Below are positions 43,811 through 52,568 of a stretch of DNA of 64,000 nt, one piece after another. The notes below the pieces were generated by a model that made no database searches, was not told where the DNA came from, and worked only from the letters and a program-made list of their open reading frames with translations. The DNA lies in assembly GCA_009838515.1 (NCBI GenBank), contig VXRL01000025.1:1-64000 (forward strand). Reading direction: 5' to 3'. The position numbers were made by a program, and so were the translations under genes. Source of the DNA: Terriglobia bacterium (GTDB lineage Bacteria; Acidobacteriota; Terriglobia; Bryobacterales; UBA6623). Positions within the stretch are counted from its first letter, which is position 1. The number at the start of each line of letters is the position of its first letter.

Positions 43811-46468
43811 CTAGTTCGCCGAGATCGCAGCCTGTGCTGCGGCCAAGCGGGCGATGGGCACGCGATACGGCGAGCAGCTGACGTAGTTCAGCCCGGCGCG
43901 CACGCAAAACGTCACGGATTTCGGCTCGCCACCGTGCTCGCCGCAGATTCCCACCTCGAGTCCGGGGCGGGTCTTGCGCCCCTTTTCAAGGGCGATCTCG
44001 ACCAGCTGCCCGACACCGCTGGAATCCAACACTTGGAACGGGTCGTCTTCAAGAATGCCTGCTTCCAAATACGGGCTGATAAAGGTCCCGGAATCATCGC
44101 GGCTGAAGCCGAAAGTGGTCTGGGTCAGGTCGTTCGTGCCAAAGCTGAAGAACTCAGCATGCTGCGCGATCTCGTCGGCTGTCAGCGCTCCGCGCGGCAC
44201 CTCGATCATCGTCCCGACCTTGTAGTGGACCTCCCGCCCGGCAGCGGCAAAGACCTCGTCGGCCGCGTCGACGACCACCTTCTTCTGATTCTCGAGTTCC
44301 TTGTGGCTGCCAACCAGCGGAATCATCACCTCTGGGATCGCGTCGACACCCTTCTCGGCGCATTCCACGGCCGCCTCGAAGATCGCCCGCGCTTGCATCG
44401 CCGTGATCTCGGGGAATGTGATCCCCAGTCGGCAGCCGCGATGTCCCAGCATCGGGTTGAACTCGTGTAGCTCCTCCACGCGTTCCAGCAGCGCCGCGAC
44501 CTCCTTCTGCTTGGCCTCGTCCCCGCCGCTGGCCTGCAACTGGGCCAATTCCACCATCAGCTCCTCCCGCTTGGGCAAGAACTCGTGCAAGGGCGGATCG
44601 AGGGTGCGCACGATGACTGGGAAGCCGTCCATCACCTCGAAGAGTTCGACGAAGTCCTGCCTCTGCATCGGCAACAGCTTGCTCAACGCATCCGCTCGCG
44701 TTTCGGCATCCTCCGCCAGGATCATCTCGCGGACGTGTTCGATTCGGTGAGGCTCGAAAAACATGTGCTCGGTTCGGCAAAGGCCAATGCCCTCGGCGCC
44801 GAAATTCCGGGCCGCGCGAGCGTCGCGCGGCGTCTCGGCGTTGGCCCGCACCCTGGCAGTGCGGTGCTGGTCGACGTACTCCATGAACTGAGCGAAGTCG
44901 CCCGAGGTGGGGTCAGGATCGATCGTCTTGGCCTGGCCGGCGAACACCTCGCCAGTCGAGCCGTCAATGGAAATCCAGTCTCCCTCCCCGAGCGTGTGGC
45001 CCTTGCAGACGATCTGGCCGGCCTTGGCGTCGACATTCACGTCGCCCGCGCCGGCTACGCAGGGCGAGCCCATGCCGCGGGCCACCACCGCAGCGTGCGA
45101 GGTCATGCCGCCCCTGGAGGTGAGGATGCCCTTGGCAGCTTCCATGCCGTGAATGTCCTCCGGAGTGGTCTCCGCCCGCACCAGCACCACGGCGTTACCG
45201 CTCCCGGCCTCTTCTACGGCAGCATCGGCCGTGAAAACGATTCGGCCAACCGCGGCTCCGGGAGAGGCAGGCAGGCCGACCGTCAGGGTGGTGAGCTGGC
45301 CCTTCGACGAGGGCTCGATCACGGGATGCAGCAGCTGGTCCAGATGCTGCGGCTCGACCCGCATGACGGCTTCGCGCACATTGATCAGCCCTTCGTCGAC
45401 CATGTCCACTGCAAACTTCACCGCGGCGGCACCGGTGCGCTTGCCGTTTCGCGTCTGCAGCATGAACAGCTTGCCCTCCTCGATCGTGAACTCGAAGTCC
45501 TGCACGTCGCGGTAGTGCTGCTCCAGCTGGGCCGTGATGGTGCGGAGCTCGCCGTAGGCCTCGGGCAGCACTGCCTCGAGTTCATTGATCGGGCGGGGGG
45601 TGCGGATCCCTGCCACGACATCCTCCCCCTGCGCATTGACCAAGAACTCTCCGTAGAACTCGTTGGCACCCGTGGCGGGATCGCGGGTGAAGCCCACGCC
45701 CGTCGCAGAAGTCTCGCCAAGGTTGCCAAACACCATCGCCTGCACGTTCACGGCTGTGCCGAGGTCGTGCGGGATGTCATTCATGCGCCGGTAGTGGTTG
45801 GCGCGGGGATTGTCCCACGACCGGAAGACCGCGTCACGGGCCATCTTGAGCTGTTGCTGCGCATCCTGCGGGAAGGCCTCGCCGAGTGAATTCTTGTAGT
45901 GGGCCTTGAACGCCTCGACCACCCCCGCCAGCTGCTCGGCATTGAGGTCCATGTCATTTTCGGCACCCGCGGCTTCCTTGATGTCCTCGAGAATCTCCTC
46001 GAACTCTCCCTTGGACACGCCCATGACGACGTCGGCGAACATCATGATGAAGCGCCGGTAGCAGTCTAGGGCGAAAGTCCGCTTGCCGCTCAGGGCGGCG
46101 AGACCTTCTGTCGCGCTGTCGTTAAGGCCGAGGTTGAGGATCGTGTCCATCATGCCCGGCATGGAGAACTTCGCCCCAGATCGCACCGACAGCAGCAGCG
46201 GGTTGGAGGCGTCGCCGAGCTCCTTGCCCATATCGCTCTCAAGGTGCCGCAGGGAGGCGGCCATCTCAGCCTCAACCTCATCGGGAACCCGGTTGCCGCC
46301 TGCGAGATACATGTTGCAGACTTGCGTAGACACGGTGAAGCCCGGCGGGACAGGCACCCCCGCCAAGGCCATTTCGGCGAGATTGGCACCCTTGCCGCCG
46401 AGCGTGTCGCGCATTGACCTGTCGCCATCGGTCTTGGAGCCGCCAAACGAGAACACATGCTTTGCCAT
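43811..46468 (-). CDS. ppdK: Pyruvate, phosphate dikinase
   Basis: Interconverts pyruvate, ATP and phosphate with PEP, AMP and pyrophosphate at the glycolysis/gluconeogenesis branch. From ATG 46468 it has 885 residues, beginning MAKHVFSFGG, then GGKGANLAEMALAGVPVPPG (nucleotide-binding domain), the catalytic phospho-histidine in GGMTSHAAVVARGMGSPCV, and the PEP/pyruvate domain with EVGICGEHGGEPKSV carrying the catalytic cysteine. Length and order match bacterial PPDK. The open frame reaches 46603, but the added residues are low-complexity and not family-like. No regulatory PDRP gene is nearby. Confidence 0.96.
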   Translation of the reverse strand: MAKHVFSFGGSKTDGDRSMRDTLGGKGANLAEMALAGVPVPPGFTVSTQVCNMYLAGGNRVPDEVEAEMAASLRHLESDMGKELGDASNPLLLSVRSGAKFSMPGMMDTILNLGLNDSATEGLAALSGKRTFALDCYRRFIMMFADVVMGVSKGEFEEILEDIKEAAGAENDMDLNAEQLAGVVEAFKAHYKNSLGEAFPQDAQQQLKMARDAVFRSWDNPRANHYRRMNDIPHDLGTAVNVQAMVFGNLGETSATGVGFTRDPATGANEFYGEFLVNAQGEDVVAGIRTPRPINELEAVLPEAYGELRTITAQLEQHYRDVQDFEFTIEEGKLFMLQTRNGKRTGAAAVKFAVDMVDEGLINVREAVMRVEPQHLDQLLHPVIEPSSKGQLTTLTVGLPASPGAAVGRIVFTADAAVEEAGSGNAVVLVRAETTPEDIHGMEAAKGILTSRGGMTSHAAVVARGMGSPCVAGAGDVNVDAKAGQIVCKGHTLGEGDWISIDGSTGEVFAGQAKTIDPDPTSGDFAQFMEYVDQHRTARVRANAETPRDARAARNFGAEGIGLCRTEHMFFEPHRIEHVREMILAEDAETRADALSKLLPMQRQDFVELFEVMDGFPVIVRTLDPPLHEFLPKREELMVELAQLQASGGDEAKQKEVAALLERVEELHEFNPMLGHRGCRLGITFPEITAMQARAIFEAAVECAEKGVDAIPEVMIPLVGSHKELENQKKVVVDAADEVFAAAGREVHYKVGTMIEVPRGALTADEIAQHAEFFSFGTNDLTQTTFGFSRDDSGTFISPYLEAGILEDDPFQVLDSSGVGQLVEIALEKGRKTRPGLEVGICGEHGGEPKSVTFCVRAGLNYVSCSPYRVPIARLAAAQAAISAN

Positions 46469-47000
46469 CTTGGTGATTACCCTCTGTGTCGGATCGCGTT
46501 CCCAAACGCCCTGCGGAGACTCGGCATGCCCGCGCGGAGTGTGCGCGGAACCGGTGTTATTGGACTGGTCGGAGGTTGGACTCGGAGCGTCGCGACCGGA
46601 CACCCCCGAGCCTGCAAGCGTAGGTAACGAAGCCTTGATCTTAGCAAACTTGGCCGCTGGTCGCGTTGACTACGCCCAACAGGTTTGCGGATCTGGAAGA
46701 GATCGTTTCCGGGCTGTGCATGCGGTCCGCCGGGACATGCCCGATCCACTAAGGACATTGCTGAAGGGAGCGATTGCTAGCAAGGGTGAATGGCGGATCG
46801 GTCAGCGCCAGAGTCCGGGAAAAACAGCGTCGCGTTGGGCGAATTTGATCAGGCTGTCGAAGCACGGCCCCGCCCTCAGAGAAGGCGATTTCCAGCTCGC
46901 CAGACCACGCAAGGCAAGGCCCTCGCTGGCAAAGACCGAAGCTGCCCCGACGCCATTGGCCAAATCGCTGGCTACGCCTTCGGCCCCTCTCTGCCGCGCA
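46469..47000. other. Spacer between ppdK and sulfatase remnants
   Basis: About 530 bases with no supportable gene. The right edge borders a sulfatase 3' fragment. Base use appears mixed. The ppdK promoter should lie at its left end. Confidence 0.45.
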
Positions 47001-47273
47001 TCAATAGCTGTCGGCCCGATGGAACATCTCTGCAGCGAAAGCAGGATCAAGCGATGGGTCGTTCGTCTTGCGACACCAGTCGTCCAAGGCCGCCTGCAAT
47101 CGTTCCAGTGTCGCTGTGTGTTCCACGCCGGCGAGATTCCGGAATCCCCAAGAATCTTCGTCCAGATCGTACAGCTCAAACTCCGGAGGACCCGCTAGGA
47201 TCTCAAACGCACGCTGGGCCGGCGTCCCCTCGTAGCGTTGCTCTCGAGCAGTCAGCCGGCCCGTATGCCCCAC
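47001..47273 (-). pseudogene. Sulfatase C-terminal fragment (minus strand)
   Basis: A 90-residue frame that ends with FELYDLDEDSWGFRNLAG and LERLQAALDDWCRKTNDP, the typical last segment of family S1 sulfatases. The catalytic CxPSR region, the metal site and most of the fold are missing because the frame closes at a stop just upstream of 47273. It therefore cannot be active. It stands head-to-head with a second sulfatase fragment on the plus strand. Confidence 0.7.
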
Positions 47274-47289
47274 ATCCTACATCGACTCG

Positions 47290-47883
47290 ATGTTGCTGCG
47301 CTGTGGAGAGAACCCGGCCATTGAGTCCGCTAGGAAACCGATGGAAGACGACACCTTGGTCGTGTTCCTGAGCGACCACGGCACGAACTTTGCAGACAAC
47401 CTCGAGAAGGTGACCGGCAAGCCGGCGGGTGCCCTGTACCCGGGCACGATGCACATCCCTCTGCTGATGCGGCATCCCAATCGGCTGGGCGCGGGCAAGC
47501 GCCTGCGGGAGTTGGTCTACACGCTCGACGTGCCAGCCACGGTTTGTGCTGCGGCCGGAACAGGTCCAGAAGATGGGCTTGAGGGCAAGAACCTCCTGTC
47601 TCTGCTCGAAGGAGGTCATTTCGAAAGCAGGGAGTATCTGACCTGCCGGTACAGCAATTCCGTCTGGTACAGGGATGAGAGGAACTGGTATTTTTCCGAC
47701 GTCCATTGGGACAACATCCGGCTGTTTGATTTGGAATCGAGCGATCCATTCAGCGAGACGATCGCGCGACGCGCTTCAGACAGGGTCAATCTTGCGCAGC
47801 GCCGGATCATGCGAGACCCGGGCGGCGAGCTTCCGCAGTACCCGCTCAAGAACACGGACAAGGTCAAGGCGCCGTTCATCTAG
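47290..47883 (+). pseudogene. Sulfatase C-terminal half (plus strand), N-terminal half lost
   Basis: 197 residues containing EDDTLVVFLSDHG, the second metal-binding block of type I sulfatases, followed by PGTMHIPLLMRHPNRLG, LVYTLDVPATVCAAAG and DNIRLFDLESSD. The formylglycine-generating CxPSR motif and the first metal aspartates, normally 200-250 residues upstream, are absent, and the frame is closed by TAG at 47233. The upstream piece is a different sulfatase end on the other strand. A deletion or inversion has fused two sulfatase 3' ends; either would be inactive. Confidence 0.8.
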
Positions 47884-47901
47884 CACCTCCGGGCGACGCA
47901 C

Positions 47902-47983
47902 GTTCGGTTACCGATACGAGGCCAACGCGGAGTCGCCTGGCCTCAGGCGACTCTCGCCTGCCTACGCTAGTATCGGTACGAAC
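47902..47983. repeat. Nested inverted-repeat element
   Basis: An outer arm GTTCGGTTACCGATAC (47902-47917) pairs with GTATCGGTACGAAC (47970-47983) with two bulged bases. Inside, GAGTCGCCTG (47930-47939) pairs perfectly with CAGGCGACTC (47944-47953) around a 4-base loop. The whole 82 bases can fold into one long stem. It sits 18 bases after the broken sulfatase and 345 bases ahead of the ABC permease. It could be a terminator, a palindromic repeat/MITE-like relic or a structured RNA. Confidence 0.55.
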
Positions 47984-48328
47984 AAGGGCCAGCCTCGAAT
48001 GAACAATCGGAGGCAGGCGGTGAATGACGGCGAGGCCTTCGAGGATCGTCTCGATTCCACTGGACCTGCTCAGTTCGTTGGGCGTGACGATTCCGTCGTT
48101 CTCGGTCCGGTGTTGACGTGCTCGCGCTTCCTGACCTGGTAATGCCGGACCACCGAATGGCGCGTCGGAGAGATCCGGCGGCTCTCGGAAAGACCGTTTC
48201 ACGGGTGCAATCCCATCTGCACAGGGCCGTCAGACCGCACGCCACGGGACTACGCCGACTGCGCCGCCTTGCAACGGCCCGAAACTCCGTCCAGCCCAGG
48301 CAGTTGACAAGAGGAAGCGACACTCTCG
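47984..48328. other. Upstream region of the ABC permease gene
   Basis: About 345 bases without a gene. GAGGA lies 12 bases ahead of the ATG at 48329, slightly far for a Shine-Dalgarno. TTGACA at 48304-48309 has no matching -10 element. No further structure was recognised. Confidence 0.4.
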
Positions 48329-49348
48329 ATGGCTGACGGCAGCGAGGACCACGGCACCCGACCCCGTTCTCGTTCGGGAGCGTTGCGTTCTCGGATCAAG
48401 TCGGGGTACCTGCGCCCGGCGCTGGAGCGGCTTGGACCCAGCACGGGAGTGATTATCGGCTTCCTCCTCATCATCGTGCTCGGTGCGGTGCTATCTCCGA
48501 ACTTCATTTCCGAGCGGAACGTCCTCAACATCCTGCGACAGACCTCAATGCTCGGGGTTGTGACCGTCGGGATGACGTTCGTCATTCTGACGGCAGGCAT
48601 CGACCTCTCGGTGGGCATGACGCTCAGCCTCTACAGCGTGGTCGCCGCCATGCTCTTCGCGGACGGAGCGGGCTATCCACTGGCGATCGTCGTCGTTGCC
48701 ACACTGGTGCTGGGTATCGCCGTGGGCGCGTTCAACGCGGCGATCATCATCTGGCGCGGGGTGGCCCCCTTCATCGTGACCTTGGCCATGATGGCCATCG
48801 CTAGCGGGGCAGCCCTCACGATCTCGGGCGGCAAGCCGATTGGCGGAATCCAGGGAACGTACGCCTGGCTTGGGGCCGGGTCGATTGGGCCGGTTCCGGT
48901 ACCCGTGCTCATCATGCTTGCGGCCTTCGTGCTGGGTGATTTCGTGCTCCGATTCACGCCCTACGGACGCCAGGTGTACGCAGTGGGCGGCAATGAAGAG
49001 GCGGCGCGGCTGTCCGGGATTCCGGTGAACCGGGTAAAGCTCGTCACCTACATGATCAGCAACGCGTCTGCCGCGCTCGGCGGCATCATCTTCAGCGCCC
49101 GCGTCACGGTCGGCGATCCGTGGGCCGGCCGCGGGCTCGAGCTGGACGCTATCGCTTCGGTCGTGCTCGGCGGGACCAGCCTGTTCGGGGGAGTGGGGTC
49201 TCTATGGGGAACGCTGCTGGGCGCGCTGATCATCTCCATGATCAACAATCTGCTGAACTTGCTGAACGTGTCACCCTACACCCAAGGAATCGCCAAGGGC
49301 TGCATCATTCTGGTCGCCGTCGCGCTCTACAAGAAGCGAGAGGCGTGA
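48329..49348 (+). CDS. RbsC-type ABC transporter permease
   Basis: 339-residue membrane protein of the ribose/galactose/autoinducer permease family (PF02653). It has about 8-10 hydrophobic segments, with the signature VTVGMTFVILTAGIDLSVG, APFIVTLAMMAIASG, and ASVVLGGTSLFGGVGSLWGTLLGAL. A hydrophilic N-terminal tail of about 35 residues precedes them. It would form the channel with an RbsA-type ATPase. The binding-protein gene follows after 118 bases; the ATPase is encoded 4 kb away on the other strand at 54753. Confidence 0.92.
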   Translation: MADGSEDHGTRPRSRSGALRSRIKSGYLRPALERLGPSTGVIIGFLLIIVLGAVLSPNFISERNVLNILRQTSMLGVVTVGMTFVILTAGIDLSVGMTLSLYSVVAAMLFADGAGYPLAIVVVATLVLGIAVGAFNAAIIIWRGVAPFIVTLAMMAIASGAALTISGGKPIGGIQGTYAWLGAGSIGPVPVPVLIMLAAFVLGDFVLRFTPYGRQVYAVGGNEEAARLSGIPVNRVKLVTYMISNASAALGGIIFSARVTVGDPWAGRGLELDAIASVVLGGTSLFGGVGSLWGTLLGALIISMINNLLNLLNVSPYTQGIAKGCIILVAVALYKKREA

Positions 49349-49466
49349 ACACTAGGAAGCAGCGGTCCTGCCGGCGCGCGAGCAAATGCGGAATCGTCCG
49401 GAATTGAGGGCCGCGAACTATACTGGCGACCGGGCCAGGCCCTAGGCAAGAGGAGGAAGAGCCATC

Positions 49467-50495
49467 GTGAGGACGGAACAGCGATCCGGTCATCGGCATT
49501 TTGCCTCGTGCCTGGCACTCGCGGGCCTCATTGCCGCCCTCGGTGCCTGCGCGAAGGACAAGGCTCCGGTCGACGCTAGCACGCCGGAGGCCTTCGGGGA
49601 CCGGGATTGGACCATCGGGTTCAGCAACGCGTCGGAGACCAACACCTGGCGCACCGCTCTGCGCGAATCCATCGAATCAGAGGTAGCCAAGTACGACAAC
49701 GTGGAGCTGCTGATTACCGACGCCAACGATTCGCCGGCCAAGCAAGTCTCGGACATGGAGGATCTGCTGACCAAGGGGGTCGACGGACTCATCATCGGCG
49801 CGGCGAATCTGTATGTGGCGAATCCGATCCTGGATGAGTGCGAGAAAGAGGGAATCCCCGTCGTGATCGTCGATCGCAAGGTCTCGAGTGAGAAGTACGA
49901 CACGTTCGTGTCGACGGATCACATGTACGGTGCCGTCAGGGGATTGACGAAGCTCATGGAGTTGATTGGTGGCAAAGGGAAGATCGCCATCCTCGAAGGA
50001 CTCCCGGGGGCGGGTCCGGCTGTGGAGAGGAATGCCGGTTATGACGAAGTGCTCGAGAAGTATCCGGAGGTCGAGGCGGTGCGGCAGGCCGGAGACTGGT
50101 CAAGGGCGAGCGGGCAGCGGGTCATGGAAAACATCATCACGGCCCACCCGGATCTCGACGGCATTCACTTCGACAACGGGGAAATGGCGGTTGGAGGCAT
50201 CCAGGCGCTGCGCGCAGCAGGCATAACCGACGACATGATGAGGGCCAGTCGACCCTGCCTCACCTGGCTCGACGGCTACAACGGGGGCCTGAAGATGATT
50301 AAGGCCGGGCTGGGCAAGTACACCATCCTCCATCCGCCTCGCCTGCACGGCTCGCTCAGCGTGACTTCAATGATCCAGATCTTCAGGGGCGAGACAGTCC
50401 CAATGCGCCAGCCAATTGCGCTGGACGAGATCACCCGGGAGAATGTCGACCAGTTCGTCGCGATGGACGAGCCCGACGACTTCTGGACCCGGTAG
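49467..50495 (+). CDS. Periplasmic sugar-binding-like lipoprotein of ABC transporter
   Basis: 342-residue RbsB/type I periplasmic binding protein. LALAGLIAALGAC is a lipoprotein signal, followed by WTIGFSNASETNTWRTALR, LITDANDSPAKQVSDMEDLL, GVDGLIIGAAN and VVIVDRKV, the classic first-lobe pattern, and IHFDNGEMAVGGIQAL in the second lobe. The ligand could be a sugar, nucleoside or other polar molecule. The start is GTG behind the strong Shine-Dalgarno GAGGAGGAAGAG. It is expressed with the permease gene and converges on the small cysteine protein gene. Confidence 0.9.
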   Translation: MRTEQRSGHRHFASCLALAGLIAALGACAKDKAPVDASTPEAFGDRDWTIGFSNASETNTWRTALRESIESEVAKYDNVELLITDANDSPAKQVSDMEDLLTKGVDGLIIGAANLYVANPILDECEKEGIPVVIVDRKVSSEKYDTFVSTDHMYGAVRGLTKLMELIGGKGKIAILEGLPGAGPAVERNAGYDEVLEKYPEVEAVRQAGDWSRASGQRVMENIITAHPDLDGIHFDNGEMAVGGIQALRAAGITDDMMRASRPCLTWLDGYNGGLKMIKAGLGKYTILHPPRLHGSLSVTSMIQIFRGETVPMRQPIALDEITRENVDQFVAMDEPDDFWTR

Positions 50496-50579
50496 GCCGT
50501 GTCTCGAGTGTCCTTCTCGGGCGGCCGAACCGTGTGAACAGGTCACCGGAGAGAGGATCGCCTTCGCCGAACGGCGAAA

Positions 50580-50771
50580 TCACGCCTCCCGGTCCTGCGA
50601 CGGGACCCAATAGTCGTTGTAGAGCTTCTCGCAGTCCGGATCGCAGAAGACCAGCCGTTCCGCGCCTTCTTCCACGACCCAGAAATTCTTCGGAATGATT
50701 CGCCCGCAAAGATCGCAGTAGATCATCGTTTGCTCGTACCACTCCGCGGTGTTCTCGTCCCAGCGACCCAT
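50580..50771 (-). CDS. Small four-cysteine protein associated with hyuAB
   Basis: 63 residues: MGRWDENTAEWYEQ then Cys19, Cys22, Cys43 and Cys47 in the pattern CxxC-x20-CxxxC, with IYCDLCGRIIPKN and VFCDPDCEKLYNDYW. The pattern suggests a treble-clef or ribbon zinc site. GGAG stands 9 bases before the ATG, and the gene follows hyuB on the same strand after 83 bases, so it is likely the last gene of the hyu unit. I do not recognise the family: it does not look like acetone carboxylase gamma, the small subunit of related enzymes. A third subunit or metallochaperone for HyuAB is an inference. Confidence 0.7.
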   Translation of the reverse strand: MGRWDENTAEWYEQTMIYCDLCGRIIPKNFWVVEEGAERLVFCDPDCEKLYNDYWVPSQDREA

Positions 50772-50854
50772 CCGTTTATGCTCCGTATCGAAACTGCAGG
50801 CTCGTTCCCGGCCCGACCGTCGGGTCGGTCGCTCGCAGGAATCCGAAACGCTTC

Positions 50855-52555
50855 CTAGGGGTCATACCCATAGAGCTCTCGCGCGCCGTCCGGAGAGATC
50901 CATCCCTGGCGCAAATCCCGCTCGATCGCTTCGGGCGATCGCTCCGCTGGCGGACCGTAGCCGCCACCTCCTGGCGAATGGATCATCACCTCGTCGCCCT
51001 CGTTCAGCAGGACCCGCGTGAACTTGGAATCGGAGACCGTGCCGAACGCCTCCGAGAAAGTCCGGAACTGCGTGTCGCCCTTCTTCTTGACAAAGATCCC
51101 GCCACGGCCACCCTTGCCGCCCCCGAAGAGGCCCCACGCGTGGGTCTTGGTGCGGTCCATCAGCGCGCTCACCGTGATCTCGGGGGCCAGAACACGTAGG
51201 ATGCGGGAGCTACCGAGTCCGCCGCGGAACCTGCCGGGCCCGCCCGAGTCCGATCGAAGCCGGTATTCGAGAGTTCTCCAGGGAAACTTGTTCTCCAGCA
51301 CTTCGACCGGGGTGTTGCGGCAGTTTCCGTTCTCTGGGCACATTGCCGAGTTCCCGTCGTGGAATCCCGTGGCACCCCAGCCGCTGCCGTCAATGTGGTA
51401 GTTGGTGTAGTACTCGCCGGTATCGGGGTGAACGCCAGCGAACAGGAAGTTGCAGCCGCTGGCCCCCTCCGCGGCGGCCGCCCGCTCGGGAATCGCCTGG
51501 CTCAGGGCCGCCACGACGACATTCTGGATGTGCGGGTGCGTTTCCGTGTTGCCGCCGACCGAGGGACCCGGGTGTCGCACGTTGACGACCGAACCGGGCT
51601 TGGTCACGACCCGAATCGGCCGGTAGCAGCCGGAATTGCGAGGGATGTCATTGCTCGTCAGGTGAAGGAGGCCGCTGTAGGAGGCGGCGGCCGTGACCAC
51701 GAAGGTGGCGTTTACCGGCCCTCTGGCCTGCGGGTCGGACTGGGTCCAGTCGGCAATCACCTCGTCGTCCCTGACGACGAGCTTGAGCCTGATCCATACC
51801 GGCTGGTCGGTGACTCCGTCGTCCTCCATGCAATCGCTCGCATGGTACTCGCCGTTCGGGATTTCCCGGATCTCCTCCCTCATCCATCGCTCGGAGTAAT
51901 CCAGAAGCCGGTCACTTGCGGCCGTGAGAAACAACCCGCCGTAGCGCTCCAGCATGCCGAGCAGCCGCGTTTCCGCGATGCTCAGCGAACCGATCATCGC
52001 ATGCAGATCCCCCCAGCTCGTCTTCGGGGTGCGGTGATTGCTCAGGATGATCTTCCAGACGTCCTTGACATACTCTCCACGGCTGATGACCTTGACAGGC
52101 GGAAGCCGCAGCCCCTCCTGGTAGACCTCCGTGGCATCGGCCGCGAATGAGCCTGGTGCCATGCCGCCGATTTCCCCGACATGCGCGATGTTGGCAACGA
52201 ATCCCCAAATCTGGCCCTCGAAGAACACCGGCTTGAGCACCATGTGCTCCGGCATGTGGCACTGCCCGCGATACGGGTCGTTGTGAACGACGACGTCACC
52301 CGGCTCGAACGACTCCAGGCCGAGTTCCTCGATGGTCCAGTTGACCGCGTACTGTGCCGAGCCCAGCATGGTCGGACAGAATTCGGCCTGGCCGATCATG
52401 TCGCCCCGCCTGTTGAAAATCACGCACGAGAAGTCCAGGCCCTCGTTGAAGATGGGCGAGTAGCTCGTCCGCATCATCGCCGTCCCCATTTCTCGGCAGA
52501 TGTTGATCAGAGCATTGTTGATCACGCTCAAGGTGACGGTATCGATCGTTTCCAT
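50855..52555 (-). CDS. hyuB: Hydantoinase B/oxoprolinase-type subunit
   Basis: 566-residue subunit of the HyuB/OPLAH C-terminal/acetone-carboxylase-like family. Conserved parts: INNALINICREMGTAMMRTSYS, VVHNDPYRGQCHMPEHMV, HVGEIGGMAPGS, GGNTETHPHIQNVVVAALSQ, and the C-terminal GGGKGGRGG and HSPGGGGYGPP. The family hydrolyses cyclic amides such as hydantoins or 5-oxoproline, or carboxylates ketones, together with the ATP-using HyuA subunit. Which reaction applies is open. It starts 13 bases after hyuA. Confidence 0.9.
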   Translation of the reverse strand: METIDTVTLSVINNALINICREMGTAMMRTSYSPIFNEGLDFSCVIFNRRGDMIGQAEFCPTMLGSAQYAVNWTIEELGLESFEPGDVVVHNDPYRGQCHMPEHMVLKPVFFEGQIWGFVANIAHVGEIGGMAPGSFAADATEVYQEGLRLPPVKVISRGEYVKDVWKIILSNHRTPKTSWGDLHAMIGSLSIAETRLLGMLERYGGLFLTAASDRLLDYSERWMREEIREIPNGEYHASDCMEDDGVTDQPVWIRLKLVVRDDEVIADWTQSDPQARGPVNATFVVTAAASYSGLLHLTSNDIPRNSGCYRPIRVVTKPGSVVNVRHPGPSVGGNTETHPHIQNVVVAALSQAIPERAAAAEGASGCNFLFAGVHPDTGEYYTNYHIDGSGWGATGFHDGNSAMCPENGNCRNTPVEVLENKFPWRTLEYRLRSDSGGPGRFRGGLGSSRILRVLAPEITVSALMDRTKTHAWGLFGGGKGGRGGIFVKKKGDTQFRTFSEAFGTVSDSKFTRVLLNEGDEVMIHSPGGGGYGPPAERSPEAIERDLRQGWISPDGARELYGYDP

Positions 52556-52568
52556 GCTTCGGGCTTTC

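Noticed and set aside
50580-50771. Small Cys4 protein as acetone carboxylase gamma subunit
   Set aside because: Cysteine spacing and length differ from what I know of that subunit; only the genomic position is similar.
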